Under the pieces are notes generated by a model. It was not told the DNA's origin. It did no database searches and saw nothing but the letters and a program-made list of their open reading frames with translations. A DNA stretch of 64,000 bases from Hydrangea macrophylla (Eukaryota; Streptophyta; Magnoliopsida; Cornales; Hydrangeaceae): assembly GCA_033977485.1 (NCBI GenBank), contig CM066992.1, positions 99,646,140 through 99,710,139 on the forward strand. Reading direction: 5' to 3'. Position 1 is the stretch's first letter. Each line of letters begins with the position of its first letter. The position numbers and the translations under genes were made by a program. Positions 21,380-33,375 of the stretch are shown here, piece by piece.

Positions 21380-24300
21380 AACTCTGCCTGGGTTGTTTCA
21401 ACACTGCCGGTCCCAAGCCCGGATAAAAGAGGAAGGTTAGTGCGTTAGGTAGCTCGACAGCCAGCATGTAAAAAAAACCGTCGGATCCTTATGATATGAA
21501 TCCAAATATGAATACTCGTGTAAATGCTAGGGCGTTCCCTTTAAGCGACGCGTTGCGCCTGCCTTCGGGTGTTTCGAAAAATGTGCAAGGGGCGCCGCAT
21601 CGACGCCCGGGTGCAATGTTAAATAAGCAAGGGTTCCCGCGCTCATCTGGGCCACCGCGGGTAAAGAAGCTAGTCCAAAACTATAGGCTTAGGTTAGCAA
21701 CTTGGAATATAGGAACCTTAACAGGTAAAGCTATGGAACTAGTAGACACTATGATTAGAAGGAAGGTTAATGTAGTATGTTTACAAGAAACAAAGTGGGT
21801 TGGAGAGAAAGCTAAGGAGGTAGAAAAGACTGGGTATAAGATATTCTATACAGGGAAAGATAGGCAAAGAAATGGTGTCGGAATCGTGGTTGACAAGAAC
21901 CTCAAGGATAAAGTTGTGACAGTCACGAGGAAAGGAGACAGAATATTGCATATCAAACTGGTAGTTGGAGTGGATACAATTAATGTGATTAGTGCATATG
22001 CACCCCAAGTAGGATTGGATGATCACACTAAAAGACAATTCTGGGATGAGTTGGATGCTTTAATGCAAGAAATACCGGGAGGAGAGAAGATAATTGTAGG
22101 TGGAGATTTTAATGGCCATGTAGGCAAAGATAGAACTGGATATGAGAGGGTGCATGTGGGGTATGGTTTTGGAGATCAGAATGAGGCAGGGGTGAGTATT
22201 TTAGATTTTGCCGTAGCATATGATCTTGTAGTAGCAAACACCTTTTTCAAAAAGAGGGAAGAACACTTGATAACCTTTAAGAGTGGATCTAATAGAAGCC
22301 AGATCGATTTGTTCCTTGTGAGAAAGGCAGACCGCTTAGCATGTAAAGACTGTAAGGTCATCCCAGGAGAGAGTTTAACATCTCAACATAGACTTACTAT
22401 TTTAGATATCCATATAAAAGGACAATGTCGTACTAGAAAAGACCCTATAAACCCGCGAACTAGGTGGTGGAACCTTAAAGGCGAGAAACTAGCAATATTC
22501 CAAGAGAGAATGTATACAGAAGCACCTTGGAATTTGGAAGATGGAAGCAATACTATGTGGGATAGAATGACAGGGTGCATCACGAGAATATCGAAGGAGA
22601 TCCTTGGAGAGTCGAAGGGAAGAGGGTTAGCTTCTAAAGATACTTGGTGGTGGAATGAAGAGGTACAAGCTGCAGTAAATACCAAAAAGGATTGCTCTAA
22701 GAAGTGGCAAAATGATAGAAGTGAGGAACACTTCAAAAACTATAAATGTGCAAATAATGAGGTTAAAAGGACAGTTAGAGTTGCTAAAATGGAAGCCTAT
22801 GACGCCTTGTACACCAAACTAGACACTAGAGAGGGAGAAAAATGTATTTATAAGCTTGCTAAGTCGAGAGAAAGGAAAACAAGAGACATTAATCAGGTTA
22901 AGTGTATAAAAAGCGATGACTCTAGGGTATTAGTGAACGACGAAGAGATTAAGGAAAGGTGGAAGAGTTATTTTGAGAAGTTGCTGAATGAAAAACATAT
23001 GGATAACACAATGGAAGAAGAAACTGGAAGTTACGACGAAACTAGAGAATACAGATTCTATCGGAGAATAAAGAAGTTTGAGGTGAAATTTGCTTTGAAG
23101 AAGATGAAACCCAACAAGGCCTTAGGACCAGATGGGATCCCCATTGAGGTTTGGAAATGCTTGGGAGATGTGGGGGCATCTTGGCTTACAAAAGTTTTTA
23201 ATAGGATTTTAATGACTAGAAAAATTCCTGATGAGTGGAGGAAGAGCATCCTAGTGCCTATATATAAGAGTAAAGGAGATGTACAACAATGCAACAACTA
23301 TAGAGGTATTAAATTGATGAGCCATACTATGAAGCTATGGGAGAGAGTGATGGAGCATCGCTTAAGAGGCGCAACATCAGTGTCAGAAAATCAGTTTGGA
23401 TTTATGCCTGGGAGATCAACTATGGAAGCAATTTATTTACTTAGAAGACTAATGGAAAAGTATAGAGAGAAGAAAAAAGATCTACATATGGTTTTTATTG
23501 ATTTAGAGAAAGCTTATGATAGAGTGCCTAGAGATTTAATTTGGTGGGTGCTAGAGAAGAAAGGAGTGACCAAGGGTTATATTGACGTGGTGAAGGATAT
23601 GTATGATGAAGCAGTTACTACAATTAGATCACCAGCCGGAGAAACAAGCGAATTCCCAATTACCGTAGGCCTGCACCAGGAGTCGGCCTTGAGCCCTTAT
23701 CTGTTCGCCCTAATTATGGTTGAATTGACTAGACACATTCAAGATGAGGTCCCATGGTGTATGTTGTTCGCAGATGATATTGTCTTGGTTGATGAGACTA
23801 AAAGGGGACTCAACACTAAACTAGAAGCTTGGAGAGAAGCACTGGAGACTAAGGGGCTAAAGATAAGTAGGACGAAAACAGAATACATGGAATGTACTTT
23901 TAGCAACAGTGGAAGTAGAGACAACGAATCAGTGAAGATCGAAGATCAGGAGATCCCAAAGAGGGAACACTTTCGCTATCTAGGTTCAATGATCAGTAGA
24001 GACGGAGAGATTGGTAATGACGTGACCCATAGAATTAAAGTGGGCTGGCTTAAGTGGAGGAGTGCTTCTGGAGTATTATGTGACCGGAGAATACCAGCAA
24101 AATTGAAAGGAAAATTTTATAGGACAGCTATTAGGCCAACTATGCTCTACGGGACAGAGTGTTGGGCAACTAAGAAACAACACATTAGCAAAGTGAGTGT
24201 AGCAGAGATGAGGATGCTAAGATGGATGTGTGGTAAGACTAGGAAAGATAGAATAGAAATGAGTACATCCGAGAGACTGTAGGAGTGACACATATTGAGG

Positions 24301-24587
24301 ATAAGTTGAGGGAGAATAGACTTAGATGGTTCGGCCATGTGCAACGAAGACCTGTAGATGCACCTGTGCGAAAGAATGATAAGATCGTAGTGTCAGGAAT
24401 AGTTAGAGGGAGAGGCAGACCTAGACTGACTTGGGAATATGTAGTGCAACAAGATATGAATATATATAATTTAAACGAGCATATGGCTCTTGATCGTGCA
24501 GAATGGAGAAAAAGGATTCATACAGCCGACCCCAATTGATTGGGACACAAGGCTTGGTTTTGATTTGGTTTGGTTTGGTTTACCAAG
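21380..24587 (+). mobile_element. Near-full-length RTE-clade LINE, 19-bp TSD
   Basis: The duplication TTACCATCATAACCTTTAT occurs at 21361-21379 and, identically, at 24588-24606. Between them lie a ~115-bp 5' leader, one long ORF (endonuclease then reverse transcriptase) and a 3' end of ACCCCAATTGATTGGGACAC, AAGGCTTGG and (TTTGG)n. A short leader, a single EN-RT ORF and a simple-repeat tail instead of poly-A are RTE traits. The perfect TSD and near-open ORF point to a recent insertion. Confidence 0.93.
21496..24539 (+). pseudogene. RTE LINE polyprotein (endonuclease + reverse transcriptase), one frameshift
   Basis: Read from the first ATG after the leader, the frame stays open for 928 codons to 24282. 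The APE-type endonuclease shows TWNIG (residue ~69), CLQETKW (~95), GGDFNGH (~202), SQIDLF (~268) and TSQHRL (~295). The reverse transcriptase shows [22 protein letters not shown] (~632), [12 protein letters not shown] and the catalytic FADD (~758). The frame then breaks: a one-base loss around 24250-24258 gives an early stop. The next frame resumes at once with [24 protein letters not shown] and AEWRKRIHTADPN to 24539. The tail is a conserved C-terminal part of this family. HQESALSP (~727) has Glu where I would expect Gly (HQGSALSP). The element would nick target DNA and reverse-transcribe its own RNA there; this copy probably makes a truncated product. Confidence 0.92.
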
Positions 24588-24606
24588 TTACCATCATAAC
24601 CTTTAT

Positions 24607-25780
24607 CTATTTTAAATAGAAAGTAATCTGTATTTGTGTTATATTTAGACATTATATTTAAACATAGAAGTGCAGGAGTTATGCATTCATGATGCCTAAA
24701 TTATCGCTAGTTGGTTGGGGGAGCCTTGAACGTGATATTAACTAGAATCACATGTGGATATTGTATAATCCTAATTCAAATTTATTTATTTTTAGATTTT
24801 CATCTTTGTTCTTATCACCCTATCAGTGATTGGTGATTCATAATTTGACGTTAAACTTTTCGACTGCAGCGATTGTGTGAGCATTAAACATGACATTAAA
24901 CAGAATCATATGTGATTTATCTTGATCCTAATTCAAGTGTTTTTAAATTTTAGAAGTGATCTATTAATCATTTTATGTGCATAGAAGTCACATGTGATAA
25001 ATTTATCACGGTCATGTTTGTTTATGAAGGATTATGGAGACTTTTATAAAAACATGGATGAGGCCCTTTTCAGTATGGGTGTGTATGAGATAAATTAATA
25101 ATTTAGTTAAAGTGCTTGATTGATATGGTGTCGTAGGCCCTTTTCAGTGGGGTGTGTATGGGATAAATTAATTATTTAGTTGTAGAGCAGTCATGTGTGA
25201 TAAATTTGTCACTGTCATGTTTGTTTATGAAGGATTATGGAGCGGTTTATAAGTTAAGGTAGTTGTGATAAACTTCCTACTGTCATGTTTGTCTAAGTGT
25301 ACGTTTGTTACATTCACATACACTTGAGAACAATATGTAAAGAGTAGTGTAGTAAAAATGTCCGAGAATAAGGGATTTTAGGTCCTTTTTGGGTGCTTTG
25401 GATGTTGTATTATCTTTTTGGCCTTTTTGGCTATCCTTTAAAAAATTAGCTCTTCGAAAAAAAAAGTCTGAAATAAAGTAAGACTCAAATGCTTAGATGC
25501 AAAAAAATTTCATATGAAATTATGCATAAATTATCCATTAGTCCCAAAATACATCTATTTCGAGTAGTTGATCACCACATATATGATCCAAAATGCATCC
25601 ATCTAAAGTAATTTAGCATTTTCAAAATATTACTATATATATACACTAGTGGTTTAATGTGATCTGGTCGTAGTTTCAAATCATTCAAGGTCTTCCCGAA
25701 AGCTAAAAGACTGCATCTTCCATCTGGAAGCTTTCTCTTCTGGTTACTTCTCCCTTTGTTTGAGCGGACTGTAGCATATA
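24607..25780. other. Non-coding stretch with a ~204-bp-spaced direct repeat
   Basis: GTGATAAATTTATCACGGTC plus ATGTTTGTTTATGAAGGATT at 24994 recurs at 25198 with two changes. GGCCCTTTTCAGT and GGGTGTGTATG(A/G)GATAAATTA also occur twice in between (near 25053 and 25137). No gene seen; probably a tandemly duplicated repeat remnant. Confidence 0.6.
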
Positions 25781-26218
25781 AAGAACATTAGGGATGTCAA
25801 AATGGCCCATTGGGCTTGGCCCGACCAGACATTAATCAGGCTTGGGCGGGCTTGGGCTTTGGCCCAAGAGCTCTTTCTCTCTTTCGAGCCTGGCCGGGCT
25901 AGAGGGTTCATGCTCTAGGCCCTTCCCGAGGGCCTAGGGCCTCGGGCTGGGCTTAAGGCCTCGACCATGCAGGGTCGGGTCTAAGTTGTCTTCTTCTTAT
26001 TTATTTATTTATTTATTTATTACTCCTATAAGATATATAAAGACATCATAAATATGTAAACAAGTAAAAAAGTAATGGAAGATATAAAGGGTAGAGTCAA
26101 ATTAAATAAACAAAATAAAACTCATTATCTTTTATTAAAGAAATTAGAAATAAAAATGATTACACCCCAAATTTGGCATTACTCCTATGTATAATTGTAT
26201 TATATCCTTAAATTATTC

Positions 26219-26385
26219 GAGTAACACTATGCTTCTTTTCCTAAATGGTTCCCAACACAAGTGGTAGTGAACCCACCTTCAATAATGGTAGAACCACTTC
26301 AACATCGTCCAATCAAAGTAGGCTCATTGTCACATATTTTTTAGAATCATTTGAGATACAAAATTTTGGAAGCATAGCATTACTC
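26219..26385. mobile_element. MITE, GAGTAACACTATGC family, inside hAT
   Basis: Ends GAGTAACACTATGCTTC and GGAAGCATAGCATTACTC. Related to 8276-8472. No clean 9-bp duplication. Confidence 0.65.
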
Positions 26386-26456
26386 AGTTTACTCGCAAGC
26401 TGGCTATACTATAAATTTTGTCACTTGCAATTTTGATTATTATAAACTCTTGGAAA

Positions 26457-29358
26457 TGTCACACCCCAACCCGCCCCAGCAGATTAGGACACGTGTAACA
26501 AAGCGATACACATCCAAAATTCACTAATTAGGAATAAAAAAATATGAATTAAACCACCTTTAAGAGCTTTGTTGTGACAAAAACTAACCCAAGGGCAAAA
26601 TAGTCATTAATAAGTATATCAAATTTTTATACCAAAAGATAGGTCTTTGAGTCCCGATTCCAACAAAAAAAAAAAACGGTGCACGAATCCGAGTTTTATA
26701 GAGAGAGATATGCACGTTTCCGTAAAAGTGGACGGCTGCTGGAAATAGGATCCGCCCATAAAATCCGGATCGATCCGAATTGGTATTTTTCTAGCAGAAT
26801 GCCCCTCCAGAACCTCGGATCGATCTACCCTTTGTACCCAGATCGATCCGGGTTCCTGCAGAATGGTTCCTGCTGCTAAATTATGCCGCTACAAGTGTTA
26901 AAACATGTCCAAAACATAATCAAACTTCATAAAACTTTGGGAAAACTATTCCAATACATTCCCAATCACTTTTAAACATAAACCAAGCATGTACCACATA
27001 TCCACAACTAAATTTTGATCAAATTCACTCATCAACTCAACCTTTTTTGAATCAAAACAAGTTTTGGAGTTTTGAAATTCAACTCACAACAAAAGTTCAT
27101 AACACTTGTTAGGCATGAACTCAAACCATGACCAACATCATACAGACAAATAAAACTTGCCTACAACACTTGCAACACTACCCGAACTTGCCGAAAAGGT
27201 CCGACTTAGCCACTCTTGCACAAAAAACTAAAACAGAGAAATTTACATAAGTTTTCCAAGTTGTGCTACAAAACCACCCAATGACAAATTGGAACAACTA
27301 AGCCCCAAGTCACCAAAAAAGTATTAACATTGTCACGCCCCGACGTAGCATAAATAAGGAAAGCGTTTAATATCCTTTATGGACTCGTAGGTCATGACAG
27401 TTTGAAGGATCGATTCCGTCCCAAACGTCAACAACAAAAACATAATAATCAGAGCAGAGCAATCAAGGCTTACAATATTTTTCTAACTTAATAGTTATTA
27501 TAGCACGAGGTCTCTAAAGGCACAAACCGCCTTAAAACAAAACAATATCTATCGTCTATTACAGTCAACCTTATTACAGAATTCGGCTAATAACTTAAAA
27601 CATATAAAAGTAAATTCTCTTTTCGACAAGATAAAGTCACTGTTCTGTCCACTATTCACAGCAAACATTCTTTTGCTTTCATCCTTTGATTTGATGCTTA
27701 TATGCACTCCAAATTAGTTAATGTCTTAGGAAGTAGTTCATAATACATTTGTACATATCCCATGATGATTTCCTTCATTCATTCATACACATTCTAGACT
27801 TCTAAGTCATTATAGGAATCCATGAACACAAAACACACTACAACCTTGGCACATTCTAAATACATACATTGCATCCATGCAAAGATTTGGGGCTTTTATG
27901 ACTCCTAATCTAAGAAGATTATAAGGAATGAACTTGATCATACGTTCATGTTTTCCCTCGATCTAATCGTCCTTTCTCATCCATCCCGGGGATTGAGAGG
28001 TCTTCTTTTCTCAAAGATTAGCATGCATCATTCTAGCTTGCTAAGCATACTTTGATCCTTTTTGATTTATTTGTTTCAAGAACAATCTATGTCCCCTCTT
28101 AGATTAGGAAAACTTGATTACTTGATATGTGATTAGACGATCTTTCCTAAGTTTGTTTGTGTGATCTTTCACCTTTACATTGTGTGAGACTTGGCGTAGA
28201 TCTTTTGCATGATATCTTATCTTTCGATCTTTCATTTCAAAATTCTTGTGTGATGTAATATACTATCGTAGTATTATTTTTCGAACCAAACATAGTATAA
28301 GATGATTATTTGGATGCTAATTGAGGCCCGTCGAAAGACGGGGCGAGTTGAGAGTGTTTTAGTCGCGACAAAGGCTCCTTCCTCTCTCGTACCAAAACCC
28401 CGAACCAAGTTCTTTGGTTATGAAGGGCTGGTACCCTTTATCCATTTGGGTGAGTCAAAATTAGGTTTAATGGTTCCTTAAAGACCAAATGGCGACTTTG
28501 TATCTATTTTCAATAGACCTTCCTTTTCTTTGATCCAAATCAATTTCAAACAAAAACAAAAAGAAGTGGAACTCCGCGTGTCCACAATGAGGTACCAAAA
28601 TCTGACGATTAAAACGTAAATTAAAGGTATAGAAACGATCGTCTCACCTCCACAAGTCCGAAAACGGCTTCGGTTCGCGAATTGGACGTCGAACGGCGAG
28701 ATTACGACGTCGGCGTCTCGTCTCCGTCTTCTTTCCTGAGCTCTCTCTTGTTTTTCTTCTTAATTTCTGTAAATATGAGACAATTCTCATGTCTTGACAC
28801 AGACCCTCATGCACAAGCATGAGGTGTCACCCCATTTTTCCCTCTTTTCATTTATACCCCCGAAATTTATAAGGTTCTCATTATGAAATCCCCCAAACAT
28901 TCCATTAACTCCCAATTATCCAATGAGTGTTTGTCTAAGTTTCATATGGGTCCCAACGCGGATCCCACATAATTTGTGAAATTGCTATCACACCTACTAA
29001 TTTTAAATCTTTTTCATTTATACCCTTATATGAGTATCCAACACAAAACCAATTGTTAACACATATATCTACATATAATATGGAAGCATTTTAAACAAAT
29101 ACTCATGTAATCATATAAATGCATTTAATCATTTAAAATACAAATTATCAATTTACCCTTCATTGGGTTTCATTTCAATACCAATACCTCTCCCACCTCA
29201 TTGGGGAAATTTCCAACTAGTGTCCCTCTCTGAACACTTTTTACATGGGCGAGTCCAAGCCTCCCCTTAATTAATCCATTTTATATACTAATTATATTAA
29301 TTAATGCATATAAAAAAATAATCATGATTACCCCTTTTTCCCGAGTACGGGTGTTACA
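26457..29358 (-). mobile_element. LTR-retrotransposon-derived insertion, TSD GGAAA
   Basis: TGTCACACCCCAACCCGCCC at 26457 and CCGAGTACGGGTGTTACA ending at 29358 are TG...CA ends flanked by GGAAA (26452-26456 and 29359-29363). Read on the minus strand it starts TGTAACACCCGTACTCGGG. The first ~550 bases match the partial LTR at 48305. An LTR-like end GTCGGGGCGTGACA occurs at 27331. Then come ~870 further bases to a second end, GGGGTGTGACA, at 26457. So 27331-29358 may be one LTR and the rest internal or a second LTR tail. No gag-pol domains visible. Confidence 0.65.
26745..26865 (+). repeat. GGATCGATCC palindrome block
   Basis: ATCCGGATCGATCCGAATTG, CTCGGATCGATCTACC and CCAGATCGATCCGGG follow within 100 bases. 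AGCAGAATGCCCCT and TGCAGAATGGTTCC lie beside them. It sits ~300-400 bases from the LTR end, where the LTR at 14881-17025 carries its own different palindrome block. Confidence 0.7.
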
Positions 29359-29636
29359 GGAAATGACAAAAAAATTAATTGTTGGAAAGCTTCTGGGCTT
29401 GATCGAGTCGGGTCTCGGGCGGGGCTTCGGGTCGGATTTGATCCGGTCGGGCTTCGGGACGGGCTCGGGCTTCAAGAGATAGGCCTAAGCCCTACCCGGG
29501 GATGTAAGGGCCTAGGGCTGGGAGGCCACCTCGGGCTTGGGTCAGGCTTAAGGCCAATTTTTCGGGGTGGGCTTCGGGCTGGCCGTCGAGCTGGGCTTTT
29601 TTTACATCCCTAAAGACCATGTGTTAGAAATGGATA

Positions 29637-30200
29637 AATTTCATAATCTTTAAAACAGGGAGAAATTTCATACTCCCAAATACTGTGTGAAACTTCATAC
29701 TCCCAAATAAGGTGAGAAATTTCAAACTCCCAAATTCAGGGAGGATTATCCAAAATTCAGTCAGAAATTTCACACTCCCAAATATAATGAGAAATTTTAC
29801 AATCCCAAATTTAGTGACAAAATTTCACACTTCCAAATACATATTGTAAGAAATTTCATACCCTTAAATACTGTGAGAAATTCCATACTCCCAAAATTAG
29901 AGATGAATGTAATACCAAATTTCAGTGAGAAATTTCACACTCCCAATATAGTAAGAATTTTCATACTTCTAAATACATTGAGAAGTGTCATACTACTAAA
30001 TACAATGACAAATTTCACACTTCCAAATACAGTGAGAAATTTCACACTCACAAACACACTGAGAAATTTCATACACTCATATTCATGGAGGAATTTATCA
30101 CCCAAAAGTTAGTGACAAATTTCACACTCTCAATATGGTGAGAAATTTCGCACTTTTAAATACATTGAGCAGTGTCACTCCTAAATACAGTGAAAAATTT
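29637..30200 (+). repeat. 27-bp minisatellite, about 20 units
   Basis: Consensus near AATTTCACACTCCCAAATAC followed by AGTGAGA, with units of 25-31 bases. It begins beside the right hAT flank. Because 27 is a multiple of three, short open frames show a nine-residue period (NFTLPNTVR-like); I take these as by-products of the repeat. Confidence 0.85.
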
Positions 30201-30947
30201 ACACCATAAATTAAGACGATCACATGGTTTGTATATATCGTGAAGAATTCACCACCTTCTTTAACAAACGATGGCCTGTCTAGATGATTTTTACAAACCA
30301 TCATTGTTTTTTGAAGTAAACCCTAATATTGACAATTTGCAAAATCAATATCAAAACGGAACAAAATCGAAAAACGTCGCAGATGGAAAATCGTATACTG
30401 ATGTATATACATTTTGAGACATATTTCTCAAGTTTTTAGTGATTATTAACACTCTTGATACATTTTCTCACCTTTATTCCCCATGGATGATCTAGAATCG
30501 TAGAACCGTTGGTTCGTCAATGGCCGCTTCAAAATATTCCAGAAATTCCTATGAATATCTAATAATCACTGATGTTTATGAGATATGCAGAGATTATGGA
30601 GTGAGATTTTTGGTGAGAAAATTGCAGTGGCATGACTAGAATTTCAAACGGCGTTGCTTCAATCAAGATACAATTTTGGTGATAAATATGGATGCATTTT
30701 GATCTCCTTGATTATCATGTAGATTTGAGGGGTTTTAAATGCAGATCATGATCACATTTGAAACTTGATATATGGTAACCGCGCGAAATGAGTATATGAG
30801 GGTATTTTTGTTGATTTACGGTGTGTGAGACTATTTAGTAGGTTGTGTTTTGATAGGGTCATATTTCTAATAAGGGTTACTCTAACGAAATATTAATTAA
30901 ATATCCCTAAAATCTTATCACACGAATTCATTAATACATAAAATAAT
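30201..30947. other. Non-coding stretch, nothing identified
   Basis: No ORF, dyad or bounded repeat noticed. Confidence 0.5.
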
Positions 30948-31114
30948 AATGATAGGGATACACACCAAACGATACACTGTGCTTTAAATGCATGTATCCT
31001 GTGATGTTTGAATTTTTTTTACACTTTTCTATGCATCACTTACACAGCATAAAGTACATGCATTTAAAACTAGTATGTCATTTAATATATCGTTTGATAT
31101 ATATCCCTATCATT
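30948..31114. mobile_element. MITE, TTTAAATGCATG family, copy 3
   Basis: Ends AATGATAGGGATACACACC and TATATCCCTATCATT, with CAAACGATA/TATCGTTTG inside. The core CTTTAAATGCATGTATCCTG, TTTACACTTTTCTATGCA and CTTACACAGCATAAAGTAC matches 1268-1397. Confidence 0.8.
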
Positions 31115-31706
31115 CTTGTACACAAAAATTACGTTTAAACATGTCAGTTCACTAAAGGACAACGAAATCGTGACAATTAGGTCGCACTATTTTGCCAAAT
31201 AAACTCTACATCGAACTGCGATGGCCAAACAAGCTCCAAAGTAAGTGTAACAAATTCTAATTGTCTGGTGACATCATGTCAACAAGATACATAATGTGGT
31301 GCTGTTTTAAAATGTTGCAAAGTCAAGTTAAACACAATACATAGTTAAATTTTATTTTCCTAAACAAAAAAGACAAATGGTTATGGTGATGACAACATTG
31401 CATATGCATATCATTTTACACCCAAACTATGCAGAGAGAAATGCAAGTAGTACAACTAAACTACAAATGGTGTTTTTAATTTTTCTGTTTGTGATTTTTT
31501 CCTATGATATTTTAAGTGGTTGACAAAAGAAAACAAAGCAAACGTGGAGTGACTAGATTCCGTTTGTCCACATGGATAAACGCGTTTTAATTTATGCCAC
31601 ATCAGCCACTACTCTGTTTTGCTCAAAACTTTTGTTGCTCAAATAGACGTGCTTGTGTTTATATTCTTTTAAAAAAAAAAAATGAGAATTACAACTAATA
31701 TATATA
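31115..31706. other. Non-coding stretch before Helitron, nothing identified
   Basis: AT-rich; it ends in TATA repeats at the Helitron 5' boundary. Confidence 0.5.
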
Positions 31707-31914
31707 TCTATATAATATTGGACATCAGTTTGTCACTAAAAGGTGTGTGACTAGGACAAGAGAACTTATGACTAGGACTATTCTAATTGGCTAGGTATTT
31801 GCTAACTTAACTCTGATTGGCTACATATTTGCTGACTTAACACTGTACATGGTACCGAAAGAAGGAAAACAAAATCGCAGCTGGGAAACCATTTGCTATC
31901 GCCCTAATCAGATC

Positions 31915-32330
31915 AGACCTCTCATATTCACTCTATCTCTATTCTCTCTCTACCTAGCCGCAACTCTCTCTCACCTCATCTCATCCTCCCTCTTCCTCCA
32001 CCATCCACCGATCCTCACTCCCTCTCTCTCTCTCCAGCGAATGACCACCACACCCTCCTCCAGCATCCACCGATCCACCCTTCTCCTCCCTCCCTCTCTC
32101 TCCCTCTCTCTTTCTTTCTCTCCGCCCATCACCGCCACCTCCATCGGGAAAAATGGCCCTCATCCTCACCCTCCTCCTCCTCCTCCAACCCACCCCACCT
32201 CACCCCAGATCGGACCCATCTTCATCCACCGATCCTCCCTCCCTCTCTCTTTCTCTCTCTCCGCCCTCACCCTCACCCTCCTCCTCCTCCTCCTCCAACC
32301 CACCCCACCTCACCCCAGATCGAAAAAAAC
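31915..32330 (+). repeat. CT/CCACC-rich block with internal tandem duplication
   Basis: CTCCTCCTCCAACCCACCCC plus ACCTCACCCCAGATCG appears near 32175 and again near 32285. The composition looks like a plant 5' UTR or promoter-proximal sequence. The open frame across it is Ser/Leu/Pro low complexity and is not believed. Confidence 0.65.
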
Positions 32331-32458
32331 GAAGAGGAAGAAGATTGAAAAAAGAAGAAAAATAAATGAAGAAGAAGAAGAATCGCATGGTGAGAAGGAG
32401 AGAGGAAGAACTGAAGGTAAACAAATTGTCACGAATCTCAAATCTTTTTTTTTTCGGA

Positions 32459-33375
32459 TTTTTTTTCTTTAACTTTTAGATCACTTTCATTCAATTTTCT
32501 TCACCATGTAATTGGTATGTTTCCACACCCATGTGGTTTTTTTTTTCCGAATCTCTTTTTTGGCTTTGATTGTTTATTTGATTGTAATGGATCAAGAGTT
32601 CTCATACCTCAAAACAAAATAAAAAAAAATATTTGTTTTTTTTTTTCAGGATTTTTTTTTAAAGTAAACAAATTGATTAGGTACTTCTAAAAAAAATTGT
32701 TTGTATTTTTTTTATATAGATTTTGTCTTTATATTTTTTTTATATAGATTTCTTTAACTTTTAGATCACTTTCATTCATGTTTTCTTCACCATGTAATTC
32801 GTATGTTTCCACACCCATGTGGTTTTTTTTTTTCCGAATCTCTTTTTTAGCTTTGATTGTTTATTTGATTGTAATGGATCAAGAGCTTTGATTATTTATT
32901 TGATTTCCAATCAATTTATTTAAAGTATAATTTCTTCAATCGACAGTAAGTTTTTTCAATCAATAGTTTTTTTTCAATCAATTTTTTTTTTTAATGAGTT
33001 CATCCATTGTCTGTATTCACATTAGACATGGTTTTGGTCACTCAGTGTAAGCAATGAGAAATAGTTTTGTTTATTTTTTAAATTTTTTTTAACTTAAAAA
33101 AAATCAAATTCACTTTAAATTAAAGTTGACGGTATGATTTTAATGTTATGTAATTCAATTACTTATTATTCTTGGCCAAAAAAGATTTTATTATTTTCCT
33201 TATTGAAAAAGCAGAAGAAGTAAAGGACGCCCAATTCTTACAATGCTATGTTCTATGGTAACAATGATTTTTTAATTTTTTTTTTACTTAAAAAAAACAT
33301 ATTCACTTTAAATTTAAGTTGATGGTATGATTTTAATGTTATGTAATTCAAGATTTTATTATTTTCCTTATTGTC
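32459..33375 (+). repeat. Diverged direct duplications inside the Helitron
   Basis: The ~145-base block with TTTAACTTTTAGATCACTTT and CACCATGTAATTGGTATG at 32465-32610 recurs at 32750-32890. A second block (TTGACGGTATGATTTTAATG, GATTTTATTATTTTCCTTATTG) at 33125-33205 recurs at 33317-33375. Confidence 0.8.

Larger units (their letters stand above)
25789..29612. mobile_element. hAT element split by an LTR insertion; 8-bp TSD
   Basis: Left end TAGGGATGTCAAAATGGCCC, right end GGGCTTTTTTTACATCCCTA. Flanks AAGAACAT (25781-25788) and AAGACCAT (29613-29620) differ at one base. The hAT's own sequence is 25789-26456 plus 29364-29612, about 0.9 kb. It is rich in GGGCTTCGGGC-type repeats in both orientations and has no transposase. 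A MITE (26219-26385) and an LTR insertion (26457-29358) lie inside it. Confidence 0.85.

Noticed and set aside
22383..22736. 117-codon minus-strand ORF
   Set aside because: Shadow of the LINE coding strand.
16625..26865. CRISPR-like array from the spaced palindromes
   Set aside because: Repeats are irregular, spacers are not unique or uniform, there are no cas genes, and the DNA is plant nuclear.
29873..30112. 79-codon ORF with repeated NFTLPNTVR-like units
   Set aside because: The period follows from the 27-bp minisatellite; other frames and units carry stops.
31849..32472. 207-codon Leu/Ser/Pro-rich ORF
   Set aside because: It comes from CT/CCACC repeats with an internal duplication; composition is like an untranslated leader, with no domain.
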